This document shows, in pieces, positions 46,451 through 55,437 of a stretch of DNA of 64,000 nucleotides. The stretch's first letter is position 1. Each line of letters opens with the position of its first letter. The notes beneath the pieces are model-generated. The model was given only the letters and a program-made list of their open reading frames with translations. It did no database searches and was not told the DNA's origin. The stretch is taken from NCBI GenBank assembly GCA_919902665.1, contig CAKKRK010000154.1:1-64000 (forward strand). The letters are read 5' to 3'. Source of the DNA: Nitrospiraceae bacterium (GTDB lineage Bacteria > Nitrospirota > Nitrospiria > Nitrospirales > Nitrospiraceae). The translations under genes were made by a program, and so were the position numbers.

Positions 46451-46810
46451 TTAACTGACGACCTCAGGTGGCGAGATGGACCGGATGTACGACAACACAT
46501 CCAACATCTGCTCGTTCGTCAGTTTGCCGCGAAAGCCGTGCATCGGGCTGAACAACACGCCATTCGAGATGGCCACGAGCAGCTCCCAATCCGTCTTCGA
46601 ACGGCTGGTCTGAGATCGAAAATCGGCTGGTCGGACGATTAAATCTCGGCTGTCCGGTCCGTTCCCGTCCAGTTTGGACCCATGACAACGGAGGCACTGT
46701 TGCTCATACACGCCTTGTCCGGCCTTTGGGTTCCCGCGGATCACTTGTGCCGAAACCACGGATGTTGTGACGAAGAGGAAGATGACGGCGACGGTTAGCA
46801 TCGGTTTCAT
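46451..46810 (-). CDS. small class I cytochrome c
   Basis: The ATG at 46810 gives a 119-residue secreted protein with a signal peptide ending VSA/QV, the haem motif CLRCHG and the distal SPMHGFRGKLTNEQMLDVLSYI. It parallels the cytochrome at 41770. It is the last gene of the minus-strand stress operon, 11 bases after the universal stress gene. Having a cytochrome in that operon is unusual. Confidence 0.88.
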   Translation of the reverse strand: MKPMLTVAVIFLFVTTSVVSAQVIRGNPKAGQGVYEQQCLRCHGSKLDGNGPDSRDLIVRPADFRSQTSRSKTDWELLVAISNGVLFSPMHGFRGKLTNEQMLDVLSYIRSISPPEVVS

Positions 46811-46821
46811 GTTCGATCCTT

Positions 46822-47679
46822 TCAGCGCAGGACAAGTATCGGACAGGTCACGTGATGTACGACGGCGTGGGAGACACTCCCCAAGAGGAAGCGGGAAATG
46901 CCCTTGCGCCCATGAGAGGTCACGACCACCAAGTCCATATCCTTGGCCTCCTGTTCGATCACCGCTGCAGGATTGCCTTGAGCGACTTTCGTGCTGACCG
47001 TATAGCGCGGGTTCAAGAGCTTGCCGGCGGTCGATTTGACGAGCTCCTCCGCATAGCGTTCCGCGCCTTCCCACCAGGTATTGGTTCCCAGGGCGTCATA
47101 GGGATCGTTCACTCCGATCGGGATAATGGCGTGGACCACACGGAGTTCTACCGGATCGGCGAGCGGATGCTCCGTCAACCATTTCACGATTCGATCCGCA
47201 TCGTTTCGCTCCTCGATGGCGATGAGGACCCGTTGCACTTTCCGCGCGGCTCCCCTGACGATCAACGTTGGGCGAGAGCCGTGCATGAGAACCCGATGGG
47301 ACACACTCCCGAGGACAGTCTCGGACAGACGGCTTCGTCCGCGCACGCCGACGACGACAAGGTCGGCGGAAAGGTTTTGGGCGCTGTCGAGGATGAGCTG
47401 AGCAGGACTGCCGATTTCATTCACCTTCCTGATCGACGTCACCTCAGCGGGGACCATGGCAGCGGCGCGCTCCAGCAGCTGGTGTCCCGAATCGACCATC
47501 GCCTTGCGGAAATCATCGTACCCTTGCACGTTGCCGGCTTGGGCCACGACCGGATGTTCCAAAATCCCTAAATCGACGCCGTGAACCAGTGTGACATCCG
47601 TTGGATGACAGAGCTGGAACGTTTGGGTGACAGCGGCGAATGCCTGATCTGACCAATCAACACCGATGACGACTCTCAT
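46822..47679 (-). CDS. tandem-domain universal stress protein
   Basis: The start is ATG 47679 (GGGAAAGG upstream). The 285-residue protein contains two UspA domains. Each ends in an ATP-binding-type loop: VVVGVRGRSRLSETVLGSVSHRV and VVVTSHGRKGISRFLLGSVSHAV. Such tandem proteins bind ATP or AMP and act in stress survival. It sits in the seven-gene minus-strand operon. Confidence 0.9.
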   Translation of the reverse strand: MRVVIGVDWSDQAFAAVTQTFQLCHPTDVTLVHGVDLGILEHPVVAQAGNVQGYDDFRKAMVDSGHQLLERAAAMVPAEVTSIRKVNEIGSPAQLILDSAQNLSADLVVVGVRGRSRLSETVLGSVSHRVLMHGSRPTLIVRGAARKVQRVLIAIEERNDADRIVKWLTEHPLADPVELRVVHAIIPIGVNDPYDALGTNTWWEGAERYAEELVKSTAGKLLNPRYTVSTKVAQGNPAAVIEQEAKDMDLVVVTSHGRKGISRFLLGSVSHAVVHHVTCPILVLR

Positions 47680-47703
47680 GTCACAACCTTTCCCACCCAC
47701 ACA

Positions 47704-48255
47704 TCAGAAGAGTGGATGTGGCGCGGTCCCGAACGGAAGCACGCGCGGTGATTCACCCACATTGCCGCGAATACGCCACGCTCCGTCTTCGAGGACGAGA
47801 TAGTGTATTTCTTCATACCAGCTGTCGATGGGGACATACAGACCGCTGGTCTTCGACCTGGCCCAGAGATGGCCCGTACAGGTGACCTCCAGCACCGCAT
47901 CGCGGCCCGATCCGACTTTGGCCATTTTTGTGAAGAGATGGGTGCTCGCAATCTCCTGATACTCATCAAAAAGCTCTTTCCAGATCTTCCGGAGATCGTC
48001 TTTCTTGAGCCCATGGTAGTTGTACTGGGCGGAGTAGATGGCCATGACCTTTTCAAGGTCATGGGATTTAATGGCCTCCTCCGCTTGCTCAAACGTGCCA
48101 ACGACGGCTTTGAGCGTGGCCCCGTCGACTTCGATCACCGAACCGGATGGAGGAACGACGATTTTTGCCTCTGCTCTCCCGATACCGGCAAGAAAGGCGA
48201 TCAGGATAGTGAGATGAACGACTGCTCTCAATAGAGATCTCCCTTGTAAGCTCAC
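47704..48255 (-). CDS. secreted NTF2/SnoaL-like protein
   Basis: A 183-residue protein starting at GTG 48255 (AGGAGGGG upstream) with a signal peptide ending AEA/KI. The mature part reads like an NTF2-like fold: an N-terminal helix pair (EQAEEAIKSHDLEKVMAIYS) and late beta strands (DSWYEEIHYLVLEDGAWRI). Function unknown; stress-related roles are inferred from its neighbours. Confidence 0.65.
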   Translation of the reverse strand: MSLQGRSLLRAVVHLTILIAFLAGIGRAEAKIVVPPSGSVIEVDGATLKAVVGTFEQAEEAIKSHDLEKVMAIYSAQYNYHGLKKDDLRKIWKELFDEYQEIASTHLFTKMAKVGSGRDAVLEVTCTGHLWARSKTSGLYVPIDSWYEEIHYLVLEDGAWRIRGNVGESPRVLPFGTAPHPLF

Positions 48256-48302
48256 TCACCCCTCCTTCTGCTGCCGTCCTCGTGTCAGGACAGAAGCACC
48301 TG

Positions 48303-48803
48303 TCATCTCGTCCATGTGACGCGCACAAAATCTTCGTCTTGGTCGTAGTGCAACTCTAGCTCGCCGTGATAGGCATGCTTCAAACCTTCGCCGATGCGCC
48401 TTGGTAAATGACTGTCGGTCGTGGAAATCACGAGGCCCTCTGGCTTGGTGCCGATCGACATAATTCGAGACAACGGGTGTTCCTTCTTTTCTGCTTCCTC
48501 CGTGTTCTTCACCAGGCCGATGATCTGCTCATGTTGCTCATCCTTAAAAGAACCTTTGAGCGTGACGAATCCCTTAGGGTACTTGTCACGGATCCGCATG
48601 CAGGCGGGGCAGATGATCTCGTCGGCGTCGGCTGGCTTCGTGCCCCAAGTCCACCGCCCCTTGTGAAACGAGGCCCCGCATTCGGTGCAGACGGTCGGCT
48701 CTTTGAGCTTCCCGCGCAGCTTATAGGTGTCGTGCTGATACTCCTGGACGGTCCGATCATGTCGAGCCCACAAGCCTGCCGGTGTCTTCGTTTTCGCGGT
48801 CAT
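48303..48803 (-). CDS. BCAM0308-family zinc-ribbon protein
   Basis: A 166-residue cytoplasmic protein. A zinc ribbon is formed by CTECGASFHKG and CPACMRIRDKYPKGFV. The C-terminal half includes TTDSHLPRRIGEGLKHAYHGELELHYD. This matches the BCAM0308 family, which is often next to stress proteins but has no known function. Translation starts at the ATG of MTAKTKTPAG, after a GGGAG ribosome site. Confidence 0.75.
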   Translation of the reverse strand: MTAKTKTPAGLWARHDRTVQEYQHDTYKLRGKLKEPTVCTECGASFHKGRWTWGTKPADADEIICPACMRIRDKYPKGFVTLKGSFKDEQHEQIIGLVKNTEEAEKKEHPLSRIMSIGTKPEGLVISTTDSHLPRRIGEGLKHAYHGELELHYDQDEDFVRVTWTR

Positions 48804-48813
48804 GCGTGCTCCC

Positions 48814-49506
48814 TTATCGTGGCGGTGAGGCTGTTGAAGAGCGAGATCGCTCCTTCCATTCCAACAGCGACTCTTCCGCCAAGTTCAAATACTCCACCAC
48901 ATTGTGATCGCTGACTTGTGCAAAATCGATATAGTGGTGACCCACAGCCAAGAATGGGTCTGGTGTGGCAAGCACTACTAACTCGTCCACCTGTAGACGG
49001 GCCTCTCGGATGGTCTCCGCCGGGCCAACCGGGACGGCTCCGATCAGGCGGCGCGGTTTGAGGTGTCTGATGGACTGGACGGCTGCGAAGAACGTGGAGC
49101 CGGTGGCGATCCCATCATCCACGAGAATGACAATGCGGTCAGTGAGCGTGGGAAACTGTCGACCTTGGCGGTATAGGTCTTGCCGTCGAGCGATCTCTCG
49201 CCGTTGCACCTGAACCAGTTCTTCAATATCCGTCCGAAAGCGACTGTAGGCTGCCATGGCATCAGGATTCAGATAGATCGTTCCTGTTTCACCCACTGCG
49301 CCTAGTGCATACTCGGGGTTATCCGGTGCTCCCAGCTTACGGGTGATACATACGTCTAGCGGTAGGTGCAGTCCTAGGCTCAGCTGATAGCCGACTGCGA
49401 CCCCACCACGTGGCAGCGCCAAGATCAGAGCTGCCTGATCCTCATGATATCGGATCAGTCGCTCCACAAGTCGGCGGCCAGCCTCTTCGCGATTCTTGAA
49501 CGTCAC
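48814..49506 (-). CDS. phosphoribosyltransferase-fold protein
   Basis: A 230-residue type I phosphoribosyltransferase. The PRPP-binding loop is IVILVDDGIATGST. The N-terminal part has the LALPRGGVAVGY and LDVCITRKLGAPDNPEYALGAVGE blocks of the stress-associated subfamily. The substrate of this subfamily is unknown. The reading frame is clean, and the next gene starts 10 bases after its stop. Confidence 0.85.
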   Translation of the reverse strand: MTFKNREEAGRRLVERLIRYHEDQAALILALPRGGVAVGYQLSLGLHLPLDVCITRKLGAPDNPEYALGAVGETGTIYLNPDAMAAYSRFRTDIEELVQVQRREIARRQDLYRQGRQFPTLTDRIVILVDDGIATGSTFFAAVQSIRHLKPRRLIGAVPVGPAETIREARLQVDELVVLATPDPFLAVGHHYIDFAQVSDHNVVEYLNLAEESLLEWKERSRSSTASPPR

Positions 49507-49538
49507 GCTCTTCCCTTCCGTCCACTGGACTCACGGGT

Positions 49539-49691
49539 CTACATCAGGCCGCTCGTCACACCAACGCCGATCAAGAACATCGCCACTAGAATCAGGATGA
49601 GTGTGAGAAGGAGGTGGTGGTGCGGCTCCTTCTCTTTCTCATCCCAGTGGATCTGCCAGGGCATTTCCAGGTAGCGAGGATGGCGAAACAT
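49539..49691 (-). CDS. 50-residue single-pass membrane protein
   Basis: Too short for the ORF track. ATG 49691 has a near-perfect ribosome site (AAAGGAGG, five bases upstream). The product begins MFRHPRYLEMPWQIHWDEKE, then a His cluster (EPHHH), and ends in one hydrophobic helix of about 20 residues (LLLTLILILVAMFLIGVGV). It lies in the operon gap between hsp20 and the phosphoribosyltransferase gene, with 17 and 32 bases on either side. Function unknown. Confidence 0.75.
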   Translation of the reverse strand: MFRHPRYLEMPWQIHWDEKEKEPHHHLLLTLILILVAMFLIGVGVTSGLM

Positions 49692-49708
49692 GATGTCCTC
49701 CTTTCCCT

Positions 49709-50182
49709 TCAGCCAACCTTCACCTCAATCGCTTTGGGCTTGGCCTTTTCCGACTTCCCGAGATGGACCTTCAGTACGCCGTCTTTGTACTCGGCCGTCA
49801 CCTTGGTTCCATCCGCATCTTCCGGCAACGTAAAGCTTCGCATAAAACTGCCATAGGCTCTCTCGACACGGTGATACTTCTTCCCTTTTTCTTCCTTCTC
49901 GTATTTCCGCTCGCCCGTGATCGTGAGGACATCATCATTCACATTCAGCTTGATGTCCTCTTTCTTCATCTCTGGGATCTCGGCTTTGATGACGTACTCC
50001 TTGTCATCTTCCGAGATATCCACCAACGGCGACCATTCTGCCACGGTGATTGCCTCCTTCTTATCGCCACCGGAAGGAACCGATGTGCGGCCGAAGTAAG
50101 TCGAAAGCCGCTTCTCCATCTCCTCGAGTTCCTTGAACGGATTCCATCGCGTGGTCGGTTCCCATCTGGTTAATGCGCTCAT
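49709..50182 (-). CDS. hsp20: Hsp20 small heat-shock protein
   Basis: The start is ATG 50182 (GGAGG eight bases upstream); the earlier ATG 50188 is too close to the ribosome site. The 157-residue protein has the alpha-crystallin domain with EYVIKAEIPEMKKEDIKL and the closing DGVLKVHLGKSEK motif. It holds unfolding proteins without ATP. It is the first gene of the seven-gene minus-strand stress operon, behind a sigma-54-like promoter. Confidence 0.93.
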   Translation of the reverse strand: MSALTRWEPTTRWNPFKELEEMEKRLSTYFGRTSVPSGGDKKEAITVAEWSPLVDISEDDKEYVIKAEIPEMKKEDIKLNVNDDVLTITGERKYEKEEKGKKYHRVERAYGSFMRSFTLPEDADGTKVTAEYKDGVLKVHLGKSEKAKPKAIEVKVG

Positions 50183-50238
50183 GACCATTGCCTCCTTGTG
50201 TGATTGATGAGGGGCTGGATGCCCCGCCACTGAACCAG

Positions 50239-50254
50239 TGCATTGACGGTGCCA
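50239..50254 (-). promoter_or_regulatory. sigma-54-like promoter for the hsp20 operon
   Basis: On the minus strand the site reads TGGCACCGTCAATGCA, with GG and GC ten bases apart. The -24 element is TGGCACC and the -12 element ATGC. It would place the transcript start about 45 bases before the hsp20 ATG. Confidence 0.5.
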
Positions 50255-50495
50255 GGGGGAAAGAGACGAACGTTGGTGCCTCCCTCTAGGAAATGCGGAG
50301 AGTTAGATCCCTATTGGATTGGAGCCTGGCACGGACAGCAATTTGAACTGTGGCATTACGGGGCAGTCGTGCACGTGAGGCTGTCGCCTCATTCATCATT
50401 GATCGGTGTAGACTAAGGTGCGAAGTGGACGAAGAGATCCTTCCAGTGAATCTTATCGTGTAAGTCTGGCTCATACGAAAAAGGAGGGACCCATC

Positions 50496-50705
50496 ATGAT
50501 TAAAACAGGCACTGGGAAGAGCGATGTATGGAGTGATCATTGCCACCGCTGTGGCGGGCTCATGGTTCCCGAACAGGTATTAGAAATCAGGTCAATGGAC
50601 TTCCGTTGTGTGAGTTGCGGTGAGCGTATCGATCCCGTGATTCTTGCCCATCGTGAAAAATATTCCATACGGAATGAAAGCAAAACGCTCATGATAGGTC
50701 AGTAG
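50496..50705 (+). CDS. small zinc-ribbon protein
   Basis: ATG 50496 has AAAGGAGGG eight bases upstream. The 69-residue protein carries two CxxC knuckles (CHRCGGLM and CVSCGERID), the pattern of a zinc ribbon. It lies 88 bases before the hydrogenase operon on the same strand. It may be regulatory, but no function is known. Confidence 0.7.
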   Translation: MIKTGTGKSDVWSDHCHRCGGLMVPEQVLEIRSMDFRCVSCGERIDPVILAHREKYSIRNESKTLMIGQ

Positions 50706-50793
50706 TCCGATTCCTCGTCTTGCGTGACCGGAGAGGAGCATTTACGATGGCGACAAGAGGGATGCTTTTATAAAGAAAGTGTTGAGTGTGTAA

Positions 50794-51936
50794 ATGACCA
50801 GCGGGATGCGCGGCGCCTTACCAAGAGGCGACCTCCAGCGATTGCTCGATGCCCTCAGTGCAAAGGGATATCGAATTGTCGGACCCACGGTGCGGGATGG
50901 GGCGGTCGTGTGGGAGACCGTCCGGTCTGTGTCTGATCTGCCGGTTGGCTGGCGTGATCACCAAGAACCGGGACGCTATCGGCTCGAACAGACCGGCTCT
51001 CAGGAAGTCTTCGGAGTTGTCCATGGGCCGCAATCACTCAAACAGTTCGTCTTTGCGCCACGCGAGCCGCTCGTACAGATTGAGCGGAGCAAGGACGGAT
51101 TCTCCGCTCGTCCGACGCTTCCCCAACCGGAGAAGGTAGCAGTCATCGGCGCTCGTGCGTGCGATCTGGCCGGGCTTGCTACGCAAGACCAGATTTTTCT
51201 GAACGGCGCTTACCGAGATCCCTATTACGCAGCACGCCGTGAAGGACTGTTCCTAGTCGCTGTGAATTGCACCAGAGCGCTGAACACCTGTTTTTGCGCA
51301 TCCATGGAGACCGGCCCACGTGCCAAGCATGGTTTCGATCTCGCTTTGACGGAGCTAGAGGACCAGCTCTTGATCGAAGCGGGTAGTGAGGCAGGATGCG
51401 ATCTTCTCTCCAATCTCTGCTTGTCTAGGGGTTCAGAACAACTGAGTGCTGAGGTAGCGACGCGGGTTGACGCCTGCGCCCAGAGTCAAGTCAGACGGTT
51501 GGATCACTCACGCTTGCCGCAGGCTCTCTATGATGCTCACGAACATCCTCGATGGGACGAGGTGGCGAGTCGATGCCTTGCCTGCACCAATTGCACGATG
51601 GTGTGCCCGACTTGCTTTTGTCATACGGTCGAGGAGACACCGGACCTCTCGTACCAGCACACTACACATGCCAGATTGTGGGATTCCTGTTTTACTCAGG
51701 AGCACGGGTATATCCACGGCAAGAATATTCGCCCGACGATCAAAGATCGGTACCGCATGTGGCTGACGCATAAGCTGGCATCGTGGATCGATCAATTCGG
51801 CGCGTCCGGTTGCGTCGGCTGTGGCCGATGTATCACTTGGTGCCCGGTCGGGATCGATTTGACCGAAGAGTTGCCCGCTTTGCTGAGTCCGGGCATTCAG
51901 CCGTCAATCGTTCGTCAACGGGTAGATGGTATGTAA
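50794..51936 (+). CDS. hyhB: group 3b [NiFe] hydrogenase, iron-sulfur beta subunit
   Basis: A 380-residue protein. The C-terminal half has two [4Fe-4S] ferredoxin-like clusters (CLACTNCTMVCPTC and CVGCGRCITWCPVG). The N-terminal half has the 4Fe-4S sulfhydrogenase beta-subunit style (AVIGARACDLAGLATQDQIFL). In sulfhydrogenases this subunit passes electrons between the catalytic dimer and the flavin subunit. It is first in the order beta, gamma, delta, alpha. The ATG lacks a strong ribosome site, and a short leader ORF lies just ahead. Confidence 0.88.
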   Translation: MTSGMRGALPRGDLQRLLDALSAKGYRIVGPTVRDGAVVWETVRSVSDLPVGWRDHQEPGRYRLEQTGSQEVFGVVHGPQSLKQFVFAPREPLVQIERSKDGFSARPTLPQPEKVAVIGARACDLAGLATQDQIFLNGAYRDPYYAARREGLFLVAVNCTRALNTCFCASMETGPRAKHGFDLALTELEDQLLIEAGSEAGCDLLSNLCLSRGSEQLSAEVATRVDACAQSQVRRLDHSRLPQALYDAHEHPRWDEVASRCLACTNCTMVCPTCFCHTVEETPDLSYQHTTHARLWDSCFTQEHGYIHGKNIRPTIKDRYRMWLTHKLASWIDQFGASGCVGCGRCITWCPVGIDLTEELPALLSPGIQPSIVRQRVDGM

Positions 51937-51959
51937 CTGGTGCACTGAAGCCTGATCCC

Positions 51960-52793
51960 ATGACCAATCCCTATGTCATCCAGCCGGCGACGATCGTTGA
52001 GAAGATCCGAGAAGCTGAACATATTCATACCTACCGACTGCAGCTGGTTGATGAGGAAGTCAGACGGACATTTCGTTTCAAGGCCGGCCAGTTCAATATG
52101 GTCTATGTGTTTGGCGTCGGCGAAGTGGCGATTTCCATCGTCTCGGACCCGGATGAGCCGGAGTTTCTGAACCATACCATCCGTGCGGTGGGGCGAATCA
52201 CGAAGGCTATCGCCGCTCTCCAATCAGGTGATGTGCTAGGCATTCGTGGCCCCTTCGGACAGGGGTGGCCGCTGGACGAGGCACGTGGGCGTAATGTGGT
52301 GATCGTGACCGGTGGTCTGGGATGTGCCCCAGTGGTAGGAGCCATCGAATACATTTTTAAACGGCGCGAGCAGTATGGCTCTATCAAGATCCTTCACGGC
52401 GTCAAGACTCCACATGACCTGCTCTATCGTGAGCGGTTCGATCAATGGCGGCGCGCTCCCGATACGGAAGTCCTTTTGGCCAGCGGTCAACCGGACAAGA
52501 CCTGGAGTTATCACATCGGTGTGGTGACGGAGTTGTTTGAGGAAGTGGCGATCGATCCCATGAAGAGCATCGTGCTGATGTGCGGACCAGAGATCATGAT
52601 GCGTCTGGGCGTACCCATCTTGATGAGACGGGGCATTCCTGAAACCGCCATCTACCTGTCCCTGGAACGGCACATGGAGTGTGGAATCGGCCTCTGTGGG
52701 CATTGCCAGATGGGTCCGTACTTCTTGTGCAAAGACGGCCCAGTCATGCGGTACGATCGAGTGGCGCAGTGGTTGGGACAGACAGGCGTGTGA
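51960..52793 (+). CDS. hyhG: group 3b hydrogenase, FAD/NAD(P)-binding gamma subunit
   Basis: The ATG at 51960 (MTNPYVIQPA) is chosen; the longer ORF reads inside hyhB. The 277-residue protein has the ferredoxin reductase fold with FKAGQFNMVYVFGVGE (FAD side), GIRGPFGQGWPL and VTGGLGCAPVVGAI (NAD(P) side). The [2Fe-2S] cluster is CGIGLCGHCQMGPYFLCKDGP. It exchanges electrons with NAD(P)H. The gap to hyhB is 23 bases. Confidence 0.9.
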   Translation: MTNPYVIQPATIVEKIREAEHIHTYRLQLVDEEVRRTFRFKAGQFNMVYVFGVGEVAISIVSDPDEPEFLNHTIRAVGRITKAIAALQSGDVLGIRGPFGQGWPLDEARGRNVVIVTGGLGCAPVVGAIEYIFKRREQYGSIKILHGVKTPHDLLYRERFDQWRRAPDTEVLLASGQPDKTWSYHIGVVTELFEEVAIDPMKSIVLMCGPEIMMRLGVPILMRRGIPETAIYLSLERHMECGIGLCGHCQMGPYFLCKDGPVMRYDRVAQWLGQTGV

Positions 52794-52802
52794 GGCGAAG
52801 CC

Positions 52803-53624
52803 ATGTCCAATCCTGAATTGAGGCAGCGGCCAAGACTGGCGGTGATCAAGTTCACCTCCTGCGACGGGTGCCAGCTCAGCATCTTGAATCTTGAGGACGA
52901 CCTGCTGGCATTGGGCCAGGCGTTGGATATCGCCTATTTCCCAGAAGCCTCAAGCGCGATGAATGCGGGCCCATACGACATCGCGCTGGTGGAGGGATCC
53001 ATCACCACGGCAGAGGATGCCCATCGCATTCTGAACGTCCGACAGCAGGCGAAGGTCCTGATCACGATCGGAGCCTGCGCGACAGCCGGCGGCATTCAGG
53101 CGTTGCGCAACTGGGGCGATATCGAGGCGTTTAAACAGGCTGTCTATCCCAGGCCGGACTATATCCAGAGTCTCAGCACCTCCACTCCCATCTCGGAACA
53201 TGTCCACGTGGACTTCGAATTGTGGGGCTGTCCGATCGAGAAGGGCCAACTCCTGCGCGTCATTACAGATCTGGTGGGAGATGTACAGCTTCACCTGCCG
53301 GCTGACAGTGTCTGTCTGGAGTGCAAGCGGCGAGGAAATGTGTGCGTGGTGGTCGCGAAGGGGATGCCTTGTCTTGGGCCGGTGACCAGGACCGGTTGCG
53401 GGGCGATCTGTCCGGCTATGGGGCGGGACTGTTACGGCTGTTTTGGACCAAGCGAAGGCGCACGAAAAGGGCCAGGTCTTCCCCCTAACACGGCCTCCCT
53501 CGCGAGGCACTTCCATGAGGGACTGCACCTGATTCCGGTCGAAGTCCTGCGACGATTTCGTGGTATCAACGGTGCTGTGGACCCCTTTCGGAATGAAAGC
53601 ACGGTTTGGGAGAACAAGGGGTAA
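52803..53624 (+). CDS. hyhS: group 3b hydrogenase, small (delta) subunit
   Basis: A 273-residue protein related to the NADH-quinone 20 kDa subunit. The proximal cluster motif appears as FTSCDGCQLSILNLED. Further cysteines are in GACATAGG, GCPIEKGQLL, CLECKRRGNVCVVV and CLGPVTRTGCGAICP. It carries [4Fe-4S] clusters from the active site toward the beta and gamma subunits. It is cytoplasmic, as there is no twin-arginine signal. Confidence 0.92.
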   Translation: MSNPELRQRPRLAVIKFTSCDGCQLSILNLEDDLLALGQALDIAYFPEASSAMNAGPYDIALVEGSITTAEDAHRILNVRQQAKVLITIGACATAGGIQALRNWGDIEAFKQAVYPRPDYIQSLSTSTPISEHVHVDFELWGCPIEKGQLLRVITDLVGDVQLHLPADSVCLECKRRGNVCVVVAKGMPCLGPVTRTGCGAICPAMGRDCYGCFGPSEGARKGPGLPPNTASLARHFHEGLHLIPVEVLRRFRGINGAVDPFRNESTVWENKG

Positions 53625-53641
53625 TAGGTGAGGAGTAGAGG

Positions 53642-54958
53642 GTGACGGGCAAAGAAGAGGCGAGGAACACGAGAACGATTGCCGTCGACCTGGTGGCACG
53701 CGTGGAGGGTGAAGGCGCGCTCCGTGTCACCGTGAAAGACGGCACTGTCCAGGACGTAGAACTCAGAATCTTCGAGCCACCCAGGTTTTTCGAAGCTTTC
53801 TTGCAGGGACGGCATTACAGCGAAGTGCCAGACATCGTCGCGCGGATCTGCGGGATTTGCCCGGTGGCGTATCAGATGAGCGCAGTCCATGCGATCGAGC
53901 AGATTTTTGGCCTGCGTATCGAAGGGGCGTTGCGAGACCTGCGGCGGCTCATCTATTGCGGCGAGTGGATCGAAAGCCATGCGCTGCATGTGTACATGCT
54001 CCAGGCGCCAGATTTTCTCGGGTATGCCAGCGGCATTGCGATGGCGAAGGATCATCCGGCTGTGGTGACCCGAGGCTTGCGGCTCAAGAAGGCCGGCAAT
54101 GCGATCATGACGTTGTTGGGCGGCCGTTCCGTGCATCCGGTCTCCGTGAAGGTGGGTGGTTTCTCGCGGGTGCCCCGGCGCAGCGAGCTGGAGGGATTGA
54201 AAGATGAACTTCTGTGGGCGCGCGATGCAGCAATCGAGACGGTGCGCTGGGTCGCAGATTTCGACTATCCCGATTTTATGCCCGACTACACATATGTCGC
54301 GCTTCGTCACCCTGATGAGTACCCCTTCAATGAAGGTCAGATCGTCGCCTCCAGCGGGTTGCAGATCTCGGTCAACGAGTTCGAACAACATTTCACCGAG
54401 CATCAAGTAGCCTATTCCACCGCGCTCCACTGTGCCCTACAAGGCTCGCCCTATCAGGTCGGCCCACTGGCTCGTCTGAACCTGAATCAGGAGCATGTGA
54501 CGCCGTTGGCCAAGCAGGTGCTGGCTGACAGGGAACTGTCGCTCCCGTTGCGGAATCCGTTTCACGGGATCATTGCACGCTCGGTCGAAATCCTCTACGC
54601 GCTGGAAGAATCACTGAGCCTTATCGAACGGTACGAACCTCCACCCTTGCCGGCGCTCCCGGTCGTTGTTCGACCAGGCACTGGCATGGCCTGTACGGAA
54701 GCGCCACGGGGAATTCTCTACCATCGATACCAGGTAGACGGCGACGGTGTGATCCGTGAAGCCAAGATCGTTCCACCGACCTCGCAGAACCAATCTCGTA
54801 TCGAACAGGATCTGCGTCTGTTCATGCCACGCCTGTTGCATCTTCCCGATCAGGAGGTAGCGCTTGCCTGTGAACGGGTCATCCGTTGCTACGATCCCTG
54901 CATTTCCTGCGCGACGCATTTTCTGAATCTGGAGATCACACGGGAAGGGGTAGCGTGA
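53642..54958 (+). CDS. hyhL: group 3b [NiFe] hydrogenase large (alpha) subunit
   Basis: A 438-residue catalytic subunit. The N-terminal nickel ligands are Cys70 and Cys73 in [11 protein letters not shown], and the C-terminal pair is Cys420 and Cys423 in [10 protein letters not shown] 12-residue tail ([12 protein letters not shown]) follows His426 and should be cut by the protease encoded next. The GTG start overlaps an AGGAG-type site. It catalyses reversible H2 oxidation linked to NAD(P), and in some relatives sulfur reduction. Confidence 0.94.
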   Translation: MTGKEEARNTRTIAVDLVARVEGEGALRVTVKDGTVQDVELRIFEPPRFFEAFLQGRHYSEVPDIVARICGICPVAYQMSAVHAIEQIFGLRIEGALRDLRRLIYCGEWIESHALHVYMLQAPDFLGYASGIAMAKDHPAVVTRGLRLKKAGNAIMTLLGGRSVHPVSVKVGGFSRVPRRSELEGLKDELLWARDAAIETVRWVADFDYPDFMPDYTYVALRHPDEYPFNEGQIVASSGLQISVNEFEQHFTEHQVAYSTALHCALQGSPYQVGPLARLNLNQEHVTPLAKQVLADRELSLPLRNPFHGIIARSVEILYALEESLSLIERYEPPPLPALPVVVRPGTGMACTEAPRGILYHRYQVDGDGVIREAKIVPPTSQNQSRIEQDLRLFMPRLLHLPDQEVALACERVIRCYDPCISCATHFLNLEITREGVA

Positions 54959-55437
54959 AGAAAGACAGTCCTCATTCATCCGCTATTCGGATCATCGGTC
55001 TTGGTAACGGCATGCGAGGCGACGACGCGGTCGGACTCGTGACGGCTCGCCGGATCCGACAAGAATTCGGTGACAGAGTCGAGGTGATCGAAGCGGAGAT
55101 GGCGGGCATTGACCTTATCGACCTGATGAAAGGTGCGTCCGTCGCGATCCTGATCGATGCAGTGCGCAGTGGGAAGGCTCCTGGCAGCGTCCATCGACTC
55201 GATGCTTCGGTGAGCCCGATCGGTGGACAAGTCTTTCCTCGCTCCAGCCATGCCATCGGGGTCTCGGAGGCGATCGAGCTGGCCCGAGCAATGGACGTCC
55301 TTCCAGCTACCGTCATCGTGTACGGAGTTGAGGTAGGGAATACGGAAATCGGCCAACCGTTGTCGCCCCCTATGGGCGAGGCGTTGGATCAAGTCGTGAA
55401 ACAAATCATCCAGGAATATGAAGCCTGTCATGCATGA
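54955..55437 (+). CDS. hydrogenase maturation protease (HyaD/HoxW-like)
   Basis: The GTG at 54955 overlaps the hyhL stop by four bases and has GGAAGGGG upstream. The 160-residue product begins with the family motif [15 protein letters not shown] and has the nickel-sensing Glu in [13 protein letters not shown]. His in [11 protein letters not shown] is also typical. It removes the C-terminal tail of the large subunit once nickel is inserted. It overlaps hypA by eight bases. Confidence 0.9.
   Translation: MKKDSPHSSAIRIIGLGNGMRGDDAVGLVTARRIRQEFGDRVEVIEAEMAGIDLIDLMKGASVAILIDAVRSGKAPGSVHRLDASVSPIGGQVFPRSSHAIGVSEAIELARAMDVLPATVIVYGVEVGNTEIGQPLSPPMGEALDQVVKQIIQEYEACHA

Noticed and set aside
50745-50771. 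Eight-codon leader ORF (MATRGMLL) before the hydrogenase operon
   Set aside because: It has a GGAG site, but no attenuator hairpin or codon bias that would show regulation; could be chance.
53432-54430. 332-residue minus-strand ORF across hyhS/hyhL
   Set aside because: Shadow of well-identified hydrogenase genes; composition is His/Arg-rich and has no domain.
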